Shown here one piece after another: positions 46,354 through 57,070 of a DNA stretch of 64,000 nucleotides (its first letter is position 1; each line of letters begins with the position of its first letter). The position numbers and the translations under genes were made by a program. The DNA lies in contig NC_073691.1 of NCBI RefSeq assembly GCF_029784155.1, positions 58,984,746 to 59,048,745 on the forward strand. The letters are read 5' to 3'. The notes beneath the pieces are model-generated. The model was not told where the DNA came from. It did not search any database and saw only the letters and a list, made by a program, of their open reading frames with translations. This DNA comes from Uranotaenia lowii. Lineage: Eukaryota > Arthropoda > Insecta > Diptera > Culicidae.

Positions 46354-49300
46354 CTGAAAGTTTAAAGAACATTTTTTTTTATTTTTAATATATTTTTCGG
46401 TTTTTGCAAAACATTTCATGTGAACAAGAACCAAACCTAACTTGTATGATATTCAATGTGATACAAAAATATTAATTTTTTTTTTAAATTTTAAGTGTTC
46501 TTGATTGCTAATTTGAAAGCTGCTTATCCCTAGGATGAAAATAAAAAATTGCAATTAACTGCTTTGCATAGCCAATCAATGAGTTTGTTGATTTATATAA
46601 CCTTCGCAAAAAACAGTTGATTAAATAATTGAATGCTCCAGCAAGCAAAGCCTGCAAATTAAGAATACTTTTCAATGAATTCCGATTTTTTATTTTGAAA
46701 TGGTCATAAATATTTTCTTGAAATACTTTGCTTCTTCTCATATTGGCGAAAAATGAAGGCTAAGAATAGGGAAAATCAATATCTCATCAAAGACAAACTT
46801 CATTTCAAGCATATTTGATTTTCCCGGATGATTTTATGTGCAAAAATTTCTTCTTCCATACAAATTCCCATACAAAATTGAACACGTTCATTTATAACAT
46901 GCAACTGAAAAAAACTCGGATTGTTTTTTTTAATATGACAGGTTTTTTTTTACTAAATAAGTGGAAATTTACGTTTAACTATTATTTTTTGTAATTTCTG
47001 TGCTCTAATAAACTGTTTTCACTCACAATTTTCATATTTTATGCACTCAATGTTGATTTTCAATAATTCAACCTTTACTCAAAAACACTTCATATTTCCT
47101 TAATTATATTTTTTCTATCTTCAAATAGTAAAATGAGAGTTTTGAGATTGTTAAACTCGTTGAAGTTAAACTCGTCAGGAAACTTACAATGTCTTTAGAG
47201 TCAAAGTCACTTAAACTGCTTTGCCTTTGAGGGACTACTTTTTTATCAGATTAATTTGGAAATCCTTTATCTCGACCATTTGAATACTCAACATTTTATG
47301 CAAAGAATCAAAAAACTGTTCTAAAAAAAACCTGTTTCTCAAATTTTGAAACGACAAATCTAAAAGAACTGCATTTCATGTTAACAGCGAACCCATTGCT
47401 TTTGATAATAATATTGTCAAAATATTGTACAGTATTAAAACTTCAACCCTAACTCTCAAAAAAACTTGAAGTCGATGTTGGAAGACCCGGAGTATTACTT
47501 ATCTTGTGCGATTTTCTCAGAAATTGAAATCAGCATTCGAGCTAGACCGGAGACATTTGAGTGACGCTTTATATGACTCTATTTCAGGAGGAAACAGTCA
47601 TATTTAACTTCGTGGAACTTAATTTGACCAAAACAGTTTTTAAGTCGGAAAATTGTTGGGAAAGATTTCAATATGAAATGAATGTTTTTTGAAGATTGAT
47701 GAAATGCTACAGAGGTTACATTCATTACAAATAATCCCACTTGCGTGAAAAAGATATTCAAAATAAATTAACCTTTTGAAAAGATATATTCAATGAATCA
47801 AACGAACGATCTGAAACTTTGGGCGTAGTTGAGTATATTTTTGAACTTTAAATTGATATTCATTTAGTAAAAATCGATCGACCTCGAAGTGAGTCCTAAA
47901 GCAATCATTATATAAAATCACATCTTCTTCATAGAGGTATAGGGGAGCAAAACAGATCGCCTCCTTTTATTATTACACAAAGCTCCGAATACCTTGCTGC
48001 AGTTCATTCTAGTGAATATCAATGACACAAAGTTTTATGATGGTTAGCCATATAAAAAAAAACAAATAACACTTTACCCGGATGGATCCGGTAAAATTCA
48101 GCGCAGATTTGAGTTTCTGAGATTATTTCACGTAAGATTAATGCGATTCCACTCGCTTAAACCGACGGATTCGTGTTTTTTTTAAGATTTTGGGTACGAA
48201 ATTTCCTTTGGTGCATTGGACGGTGTATATGGAAGACCCTTCTCAAAAAGGGGCCATCTCCAAATTGGATTTTATTTGAACTAGAAATTCTCATAATAAG
48301 CTTCCGTAACAAATATCAGCCTCTTTGACCACATGGTGGTTGGGCCTTAAGAAGGTTTTTAAATGTGCAACCATTGGAAAAAAGGCACAGACAAGCTGTT
48401 TTAAATGGTTATTTAAATTTTGATGTCACTTTTTTCGAAAAATTGAACTTTTGGATCTTGTTGACGAACCCTGTATGAGTGCAATCGACAAAAAAGTCGA
48501 GTGAATTCGGTTGAAATGACTAAAATATAGCATAAAAAGTAAAATCATGTGCTTAGCTGTGCAATATGGGCTTTGAAGCTAGGTTCAAGCTTCGAGAGCC
48601 AGGCTCTGTTTACATTGTAGAGCTAGACACTATTTATTGTACTTTGAAACACATTTGGAAGCGATTTGAATCATGAAACTGATGAAGCGCTCTTCCCATT
48701 TTACACTGGAAATTTCAGGGGTTTCGGGCGCTCTGATAAAAAAAAACGTATATTTAGGATTATCTTAGCTTGGATCCCGTCTCATTGTCTGACTTTTGCT
48801 AAGGTGGAAGCGTTACAAGTTGAAATCTTTGCAGGGATAATGGCACACTGGGACGTTGGCTCCAGTGTTCCGAATATCACTCATTTTCAATGAATGTTTC
48901 TGATTGCACTTCGCACCTGAACGTACAACGGTCGGGTTTCGTTATTGATTGCTACTAGACCTACCCGATCATCGATCGTGCAATTCATCGCTAAAATACA
49001 GATCACCTCGCACAATGCTTGCTGTCAAAACAGTGCAGCACCATCATCAAATTGGAATCTCACCAATGCGCAATGCATATGGCGAATCTTGTTGGTCTTC
49101 GATCAGGAGTGAATGGATCAGGCAGTGAGTGAGTGATACATGAAGCCGATCATTAGCGTATATTGTTTGATTTGATATATAGCAAATTAATAAATTTATT
49201 TGTTGTTATAACGTTTTTGAACATCAGTATCATCAAAATCAAATTGTAGTTGTGTTTGTGAGAGAAAGATGTTCACTTTCGCCGTGTTTTTCAATTTTTA

Positions 49301-49578
49301 CAAGTTCTCTTATTAAACTGTCGTCCGTCACGTTAACATTACTGAGAATTTATGGTGTCCCGCACAACTGTTCGATTTTTCTCGTCCTGCAAAAAATAAT
49401 TTTTAATTTCATATAATTCAGGCAGATACTGAGTGAACTACATTCACAATGGATCAGTTTGTATCTCACTTATCTCCGATATGCGATGTTTGCTAAACCG
49501 ATGATTCTGAATGATGCGACTCGGTTTGCATAGCTGATAGGAGCGCTGATCGAGATTGCATACCAGCCAGGCGAAGCA
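46354..49578. other. Long noncoding AT-rich stretch
   Basis: No gene, RNA or bounded element could be supported. 48890-49580 is less AT-rich. The 75-codon frame at 48666-48893 shows no domain. Confidence 0.35.
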
Positions 49579-49586
49579 GTTGCGAG

Positions 49587-50138
49587 CAGACTTGTAAACC
49601 ATCGACATTTTCTCTGACAGTCGCACAGCCTGCTTTTATCAGTTTCATTATTCGTGCCATCAAACGAATGCGACCGAAAACTTGCCGAACAGTCGACTAC
49701 CATCAAGCGAAACGACATTCATTCTTCTTTGTGCGATTGTCGAACGAAATTTCGTGTCTTGGTACACGAGAGGGATAATTTGATGGTCAAACGACCATAA
49801 TTCCCGACAGTTTACGACATCGCCTATCTCTTTCACGCAGCAGAACTTACAGACTCAATAAGCAAATGCAATCTTTTCTATTCACTCCCTCCTGTTGAAA
49901 AAAAATTCGCCACTCTGCAGCGCCGGGTGATGTTTGGATGTGTTGGTCGAACAATGTGGAATGATTATCTCGATCATCTACGCAAGAGGGATGAAAGTCG
50001 AATGACTAACCACCACAAATTTCATTTGACATTTTTTTGCTCTCCGATCAAACGATTGCGCTCTCCACGATTGTCACGAATGATGTGTGTTGGTTGTCTC
50101 CGGAAAAATTCAAACGATGGTGACCACTTACAAGCCTG
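49587..50138. mobile_element. 552-bp hAT-type MITE, copy 2
   Basis: This is the same family as 29929-30476 in opposite orientation: CAGACTTGTAA at the left and CAGGCTTGTAA inverted at the right. GTTGCGAG flanks both sides exactly (49579-49586, 50139-50146). The frame open in the other copy is present here on the plus strand (NECDRKLAEQST to MFGCVGRTMWNDYL) with one stop after VKRP. The downstream part, 49927 onward, stays open past the right end into flanking DNA. Confidence 0.88.
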
Positions 50139-50146
50139 GTTGCGAG

Positions 50147-51101
50147 AGGCGCTATCCCATTATACAATCAGAATGTTTCCAACAGGAAACGCATCCTGAG
50201 TGTTTGTTTTGATTGGTTTTCGGAACCCTGGTTGGCTCCATACGATTATCCCAAAGGTTCCGACGAAGGCATGGTTTAAGTATTTTAAGTTGAGCCGCGA
50301 TTTCATTCACGTGATTTCTCGGCTCATGTTAAATCACTACCGGCTTGACGCGCACTCGTTTCGCATTAATATCGCTGCATAAAATGTTTGCGTTTGTACC
50401 CGATTTACAAATATCTTAAACTGTCTGACTTGGTAGCTCAGTCTCTACTTTATCTCATGCTCGCTTCGTCTATTAATTAGAACAAACTTTCCTCCGACCG
50501 GTTCGATAACACCGGAAAGAAGGCTGGCCAGGAAGACAATACCTGCAGTAGCAAACAATACCAAGCAACTGGAAGCCACCACCAATCCCGGATGGAAAGA
50601 TACCATCAACAGTTAACGTTTACACAATCCTTTTCCTTTTTATGAAAATAGAATAAACTCTAACAGTTGAGTCGCCGCGACGATTACGGATCTTCCTCCT
50701 ACTAACACAACACAAGTGGAAGGCCTTTATAAATCTATTTGAATAATTAAAAGCAAGACTCGTGAGTTTAAAACTAAATTTATCAGATTAGCGATACGTT
50801 GTTAAATGACAGAGATACGCATGAAATAAAATAGCATGTTTTGAAAACCTGATCTCAAGAGGGTCGATTAGCCTAATGGCTAGCGTGTTTGACTTGTAAC
50901 CAGATGACTGAGGATCGAATCCCATCGCTTTCAACTAGGTTGAGGTAAGCCCACGGACATTAGAATGAATACACACAGATTTTGGTGTGTAATACAAATG
51001 AACAAAAACAAAAAAAAAACTGTAAAATCTACGGAGTATAAACGGAAACGTTGGTCATATAGTGATGTTAGATCCCAACTTATGGCCGGCAGTGTACATA
51101 C
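50147..51101. other. Noncoding stretch with a SINE
   Basis: Apart from the SINE head at 50868-50965, nothing is supported. Confidence 0.3.
50868..50965 (+). mobile_element. tRNA-derived SINE head
   Basis: TTAGCCTAATGGCTAGCG is an A box, CTTGTAA sits where an anticodon loop would be (TGT), and GGATCGAATCCC is a B box. The acceptor ends do not pair well and SINE-like body sequence follows, so a tRNA gene is unlikely. Confidence 0.65.
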
Positions 51102-51834
51102 ACGGAGAAAAAAAGACCTCAGTTGTTCTGATTATTCCAGCTGGTTATACCAATCATCAACGCGATTTTAGGCATTCAACTATAAATATAATTGATTCAA
51201 CTATAAATATAATAGATAAGCCGCCGACCGTGGCCTAGAGGATAACGTTCGAGTCTTCTAAGCCAGAGGTCATGAGATCAAGTCTTGGTCACGGCAAACA
51301 AAGTACTCTTTCTGTGGGTTGGTGGTGTTAGCATTAGTAAGGTGCTAGCCATTATATCCTTGAAAGATGTACGCTTAGTCTTAAGTAGAATTTAGATCTC
51401 TTCAAAGAAACATGAAGTTTCACTGAGATCCTATGTGTGTGTGTTCGTTTTTTAAAAAAACTGTAGTGGTAAAATTGATTCAATTGTAAATATGATAGAT
51501 TGAACTACAAATGTATGACTGATTCTAGGTGTTGAACTGTAAATATAGTAAATTAAACTATATTGTTATGATAGATTGTGTGTTACTTGAATACTATAGT
51601 GTTCATCAGCAAAAACAAAAAAAAATCGTTTTAGTGGGACCAGTACGCATAAATGCATAAAATTCATCTAACAACTATAGTTGAATGTATTTTATACATT
51701 GTTGAATGTAGGAAATCAATCAGATTGTCTATTATATGTATTGTTGAAATTTTGATAACATTGGTTGGTCTATCAGATATATGATTGAATATAAGTGGAA
51801 TATTGTTGGAAATACTTTATACTTTTTTCTCCGT
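51102..51834. mobile_element. MITE with short ACGGAGAAAAAA ends and internal tandem units
   Basis: ACGGAGAAAAAAAG at the left and, inverted, ACGGAGAAAAAAGT at the right. No target duplication was seen, so the boundaries are provisional. TTCAACTATAAATATAATTG-like units occur at least five times (about 51175-51220 and 51470-51570), split by the SINE at 51223-51468. Confidence 0.45.
51223..51468 (+). mobile_element. tRNA-derived SINE, near full length
   Basis: CCGTGGCCTAGAGGATAACG is an A box with part of an acceptor stem; GAGATCAAGTCTTGGTCACG contains a degenerate B box and the complementary acceptor side (CCGTG with CACGG). A roughly 170-bp unrelated body follows, ending in (GT)n and a T/A run. 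It interrupts the tandem units of the surrounding MITE, so it is younger. Confidence 0.7.
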
Positions 51835-51836
51835 CA

Positions 51837-53028
51837 AATTAGGGCAACTAAAACGACTTGATGAGAATTATTATTCGGAGTTAATTAAAGCCCCATAATG
51901 TTTCAGCGGATCCAAAAGCTTACCACGCCACTTCGTATTAATCAAAACTTTTAATAATCCAAGGAATCGCCGGTTATAATTCTCCATCCCACATGGAAGT
52001 GGATGGCGGTGATAATTCTAGGACTATTTTTACTCTTATGTTCACTGTAGGTACAGACAATATCCAAACAATTCCCTTCAATGCTTCCTAGAAACCAAAC
52101 GGTGGTTCCTGCTTGTCATAAACTAATGTCTTTTGGTGGAAAACTAGTCTGGAGGAGGCTGCCGGATATGGAGAAAGCCCAAGAATAAAAAAAAATCACA
52201 TTTCTATCTACACAAGTCGTAAGATATCCAGCCGGCTGCTGTTGCTTCCCAAACAGATCGTCCGGGAGCGGGAAAAATAATAAAAACCGTTTCCACAGTG
52301 TGGCTACTTACGTGAAAAACTATACATATGATAGTTCTCTTCCCGGAAGTCGGCTGGGCTGGCCAAGAAGTATGCTTCCTCATAAATTGTTTCTTACCGT
52401 TTAGCCGTTTTTCTGGAAGAGGACAAAAAGAAAAATAGATATCAGTAGTACCTACCAAATCCGGTGAGGAAAAATTGCTAAACCCCAGCCAAGCGGCTGG
52501 GCAAAAATGCTTTAAATTAAAAACATTATTTATTTTAGTTTATCTGGACTGTTGTTGCTGCTGTTGTTCGGCTGCGTTGGTGAATTATGAAAAAGTTTAT
52601 TTTCTCAGCTTTCCCTTTACACATAGTTTGGACCAGAACATGGCACTTCCGGTGTGTGTGTGTGTGTGTCTGAGTTGAACATTCAAGAATCGCCCTGTAG
52701 TTGGATGGCAAGAAAGGAAGTGCGGTACGCGATTGAGTGGAAAAGTTTTTCGGGCTTCGGTAAGTGTTTTATGCTAATGCAATCTAGTAGTTGTCTAGTT
52801 CTTTTGATTGGTTTTGTAGATTTTGAGATTTGTTTGCTGTAGTTGTGTTTATGCTTTTCAAAGAATTCTACAGTGGTTGACTTTGAACGAGCAACTTATA
52901 ACAGTACGTTTTGGTAAAAACTTACAAACACACTCGTTTTTTTATTTGAAGTCTTTGACTGCTGTCATAAAAACCGAATATTAAATTAAGCTATAATTTT
53001 TTTTTGTATGAGCAAATCCACTGCGACC
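51837..53028. other. Noncoding stretch with a GT microsatellite
   Basis: A (GT)n run lies at about 52652-52669, and GCTGTTGTT-rich sequence near 52550-52575. Short frames here have no recognisable domain. Confidence 0.35.
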
Positions 53029-53640
53029 AATTCTAGCGTAACATTTAAAAAGGGCGAAACTGCCAAATGTAAACAAATCGAGTTAACGGTCATTCCGGAT
53101 GCACGCGGTTGCACTTTACCTATTAAACGCGGTTTCATTTTAAAATTACTTAAAACTTTCAAAAAATTGATGAAATTCAATTGGGCGAAACTTCCTGTAG
53201 ATGCATATTCGTTGGAACGTGAAGTTACGCCTATTCAAAATGGAGTGAATTTTTCTATTCGTGTAGGGCCAATAGGCGTAACTGAGTTGACCGTGTGTGA
53301 CAAAACGGCCTAATTAGTTTTTGCGTGTAGGACGAATGGGCGAAACTTCAAAACCAAAACAAAAACGGCCGATCAATTGGGCGAAACTTGCAAGCGTAAC
53401 TGGAATCGAAAACAATAAAAGGGCGAAACTCGAAAATCTCTTAAATTAAGCGAAAAAAGTTAAAGTTCTTGATAACCATCGAACAATAAGGGAATATAAT
53501 GCACATTTTTACATGTTGTTGAACAAAAAGTGGTCGATTTTTTAAATAGGATTTGAATAGGTGTTCCGAATTTTCAAACGCGTTTTTCTCATTTCGAGCA
53601 AACTGCTTGTTTCGCCCTTTTGAAATGTTACGCTAGAATT
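53029..53640. mobile_element. 612-bp MITE with iterated GGGCGAAACTT motif
   Basis: AATTCTAGCGTAACATTT at the left and its inverse at the right begin about 32-bp inverted repeats that continue through AAAAGGGCGAAAC. The motif GGGCGAAACTT (with variants) recurs near 53054, 53184, 53338, 53380, 53423 and, inverted, near 53611. A TA inside palindromic AATTCTAG/CTAGAATT makes the exact target duplication (TA or AATT) ambiguous. The 101-codon frame at 53008-53313 crosses the left end and is not considered a gene. Confidence 0.75.
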
Positions 53641-54146
53641 TATTTGATCTATTGTGGTATGTGAAGTTCGAACTAGTTTGCTTATACCCTTAACGATAAG
53701 TCCGAATTATCAGACATCGCAATTATTCACGAAGTGAGAGTTGTATTGTGTATAAATAAGAAATAAAGATATGAGCAAGTCTCTTTTGTTGCCAAGAACC
53801 CAACGCTTTAACAACGTGTGTTTAATGAAAGGAAGATCTATTTTAATAAGCTATAATCAGATTACAAAATAATTAAAACTAGGATAAATCCAAGCAAAGC
53901 GAAAGCTTTTGCTCTTGTAGTGCTGATATGCTGGGTAAACAAAAACTTTTGGTCAAAGGTTACTCCCACAGGTCTTTTATTCTAGTTATTCTTTCAATTG
54001 GAGTACCATCAAGACCGTAGACAACCGTGATTCTGGTTTAGAAGAAGCTGATACATTTGTACTTTTCAGCGTTAACTACCATTCCGTGTTTTTCAACAGG
54101 TTATGGGCCAAGACACGTCTGGAAAATTGGAAACCCTGTTAGTGAG
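53641..54146. other. Noncoding spacer
   Basis: Nothing recognised. Confidence 0.3.
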
Positions 54147-54900
54147 AGGGGTACTCTCATGTATATTTGACTTGCGGTTAGCAAGTTCTGCAGCAGCCAG
54201 CGCAGAGGGACAATCCAGCCCAGAGACGAGCCAAAGGAACTCCGCAAAGGGCCAGCCAGCTCATCGACGACCGCCAGCGCAGAGATCAGCCACCGAGATG
54301 TCCCAGGCCAGCCAGGAGCTTCCGCCGGAGGTCGAGTCCGGGGAGGTTTGTGAACCGAGAGGGTTACTCTCGATGCCGTCACGAGCCAGGCTGCGGTTAT
54401 CAAGTGTGAGCTCACGTCCGACGGCCGGGAGGAGTCTCAGGATCCGCAACCGGGCTGCGCAGAGGTGGACTGGTCCAGCTGGAGCAATACCGTGGATTAA
54501 TTGGACGGTGCTGAAAGCTGAGAGGGTTACTCTAGTGCTTTCGTTGTGCGCTGAGGTAAACAGTTATGGGCTGATCCAATCGCAGAGAACTACCAACGCA
54601 GATGCCAAGAGATAATCCAGGTCAGCTTGAAGGTGCCACTGGAGTTCGAGGCCGGGAAGTTGGGTTTCGAGAGGGTTTCTCTCGGTGCCAACACGAGCCG
54701 TGCTGCGGTTAGCAACATGGTTTCATTGCCGACGGCCGGGATCAGGACTCTCGGGATCTGCAACCAGGATTGGTCAGGGCCGAATGCTCCAGATGGAGGA
54801 TTAGCCCGGGTCGAAGGTTGGAAAAAACTGCTTGGCGAGAGGGTTACTCTCGTGATGTGGAGCTTCGCTGCGATCAGTACGCGTGAGCTCGTCTAAGATA
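54147..54900 (+). repeat. Five-fold divergent tandem repeat with a GAGAGGGTTACTCTC hairpin
   Basis: The palindromic motif GAGAGGGTTACTCTC (or close variants) occurs near 54147, 54356, 54518, 54669 and 54836, spaced about 150-210 bp. The spacers share CACGAGCC, GCTGCGGTTA, CGACGGCCGGGA and GGGATCTGCAACC in the same order in at least two units. The block is GC-rich compared with its surroundings and lies just upstream of a copia remnant in the same orientation. It could be an expanded leader or gag segment. Confidence 0.55.
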
Positions 54901-54936
54901 ACAGAACGATTTTCCTGTGGCTTTGGAGGAGATGTT

Positions 54937-55335
54937 TTGGGCGACGGTTAGTTGCCAGTAGTGAACCTTCATATAAGAGAAGCGACATCTGATCCCTCCT
55001 AAAATAAAATATGTGGCAACATCGCCGAAATTTTGGACAAAAAAATCCTCAGCACTCAGCACTGAAGTGAACGCTCCTTCAATCCAACAAAACAACATTG
55101 AACTCGATGCCCGAAGGATCGCGATAAACGGTATGAATGACTTGAATTTCGTTAATAATCAGTTAGTTTTTTAGCTAGGAACAAGATTCATCAAAGCATT
55201 GAAAAAAATTGCACCTAATCATGAAATCATATGACCAGCTTAAAAATTATCTGTTTGAATTACAACAACAATCGAAATACCTTCCTTGGTTGAGTTTTCA
55301 ATAAGAAAGGTTTCGGCAACGGTTAGTTGCTAGCG
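54937..55335. repeat. Direct repeat of GGCRACGGTTAGTTGCYAG
   Basis: GGCGACGGTTAGTTGCCAG near 54938 and GGCAACGGTTAGTTGCTAG near 55313 are direct repeats about 375 bp apart, between the tandem repeat and the copia protease. Their meaning is unknown. Confidence 0.4.
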
Positions 55336-55399
55336 GAGTCAACCAATTCTTGCTGCCGGTTCCTGCCGAGAGTGCAGATGCTCAAAGTCATCGCGATAT

Positions 55400-56780
55400 T
55401 TAGATTTTGAGCGGAAATGCAAAGGTTGCTCTTCTGGGGTTACCAGAAAGCAACATGCGAGAAACTCTGTTCGTTCGCGTGCTGAGGTTATCAGCCACCG
55501 GAATCAACGAATCATCGATTCCGGTGCCAGTCAGCGTATGGCGCGAAAGGAGAGCGACGACGAGAGTAGCGATGACGATGATGATCAAAATTCCGTCAAT
55601 CTCGAACCGGTTTATTGTGGGAGCAAAATCGAGATAATGTTGTGCCAAAACAGATGGCCATCGGAATGTTAGCTGGAACCCATCAGAAGAATACACATTT
55701 AAGCGGTTACCCTATGTGTATGAGCCAGAACAATAGCCCACATCCGAGCAGCTAGCCGATGTGCGAGTACGCGGAAACACATATGAATGGTCTACCTATG
55801 TACCAAAAACAGAAAACACATCTGAGCGGTTAGTCGATGTGCCTGCTGGTTCCGATGACACTGTGGTTAACAGTGTGGTTGTTGACGATCACGGCGAGAG
55901 CGACTACGAGAGCAGTGCGCAATTCCCGGACGATGACGTCCCCCCTGAACCGGCTCTGAAATTAAGTCAGCGAGCAAGCTATGTACTAAGTGCTACGCGA
56001 TTAACGTAGCCACAGGAAGTCTGGGATTTATGGATTCCGTCAATCCTCAACCGACCCTGAGACGTAGTCAGCGAATCAAAAGAGCTATTCTGAGCTATGT
56101 GGCTAACATAGCCGCTGTTATTGATAAGGAGCTACCTAAGAATATCAGCGAATCGAGTCCTGGGACGACTGGGGTTTATGATTAGCGGTCAACTTAGCCC
56201 AGGCCATCGCTTGTTTACGGTTTTAGCAAAATATTTAGATATCTGTGCAGTGTTTAGCGCACTGAACAAGTACCAGAGCAGCCCGACGGATAGGCATTGG
56301 CACGGCCTGAAGCGTGTTCAGCGGTACCATCGACGTATGACCGATATGGTGTTGATATACCGCAGAAACGCGACACCGGAAACACTAATCGGATATTTAT
56401 TCAGATGCAGACTACGTCGATGATTCCGATTACCAAAAATCTGTATTGGGTCACGCTTACATGATCTTTTTGAGTTTAATTTCGTGGTCTACGAAACGTC
56501 AGCAGACGGTTCGTCTGTCATCGACCGAAGCTGAGTTTGGAGCCCTGCTCCATGCGGTGAAGGAAGGTTTAGGGTTAAATAACAAATTTCCTGGGAGAAT
56601 TGGGTGTGGTCAGCACTCATTTCACGTTATTGGTCGACAACATCATATGCATCCAGTTCCTGGATAAGGCGCCGACCCATCAGCGGTTGGAGCATCTGAA
56701 TGTGAAGTATGCACACACTATGCGATTACTCTATTTACATCTTCTTGAAATGCTGCGTAATCCACTCTGGAGTCGATGGT
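55400..56780 (+). mobile_element. Ty1/copia retrotransposon remnant (protease joined to RNase H)
   Basis: The copia protease motif IIDSGASQRMA is at 55511-55543. An acidic linker with LKLSQRAS (about 55960) and LRRSQRIKR (about 56060) follows; RRSQRI is typical of the segment between integrase and reverse transcriptase. RNase H then reads LNKYQSSPTDRHWHGLKRV (about 56257-56313), SLISWSTKRQQTVRLSSTEA (about 56474-56533) and LDKAPTHQRLEHLNVKYAHT (about 56660-56720). The integrase core and most of the reverse transcriptase are missing, so a large internal deletion has occurred. Frameshifts are frequent. No LTRs were identified. Confidence 0.8.
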
Positions 56781-57070
56781 CCGATAGAGTTTTATGTCGT
56801 CTACAAACATAAGTTTAGGCTATTGAGTAACCAGGTCGTTAATGAAGAGCCCGAAGATAAGATGTCCTAAGTGACTGCCTTGTGGAACACCGGACCTTAC
56901 TTCGAACACAGTTGAGTAAGTTACACGAATATTTGTTTAGCCTTAACGATTTAGCAGATACGAATATAAACATTTCGTTTCCCACTTTAGAAATCCAAAG
57001 CGCCTCAATTTTCTTGCACGAGAATGTGAGGAACTTTTTCGCAGGCTGGCAAAGTCGATGTAATTAAATA
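56745..57070 (-). mobile_element. Non-LTR reverse transcriptase fragment
   Basis: On the minus strand: a degraded motif A region with RKLRRFGFLKW (about 57000), motif B SGVPQGSHLGHLIFGLFIND (about 56838-56895) and motif C FVDDIKLYRTIDSR (about 56770-56807). A stop lies between B and C. It abuts the 3' end of the copia remnant in opposite orientation. Probably Jockey-superfamily. Confidence 0.78.

Noticed and set aside
53008..53313. 101-codon frame starting MSKSTATNSS
   Set aside because: It begins outside and runs into a MITE with inverted ends and iterated GGGCGAAACTT; no domain.
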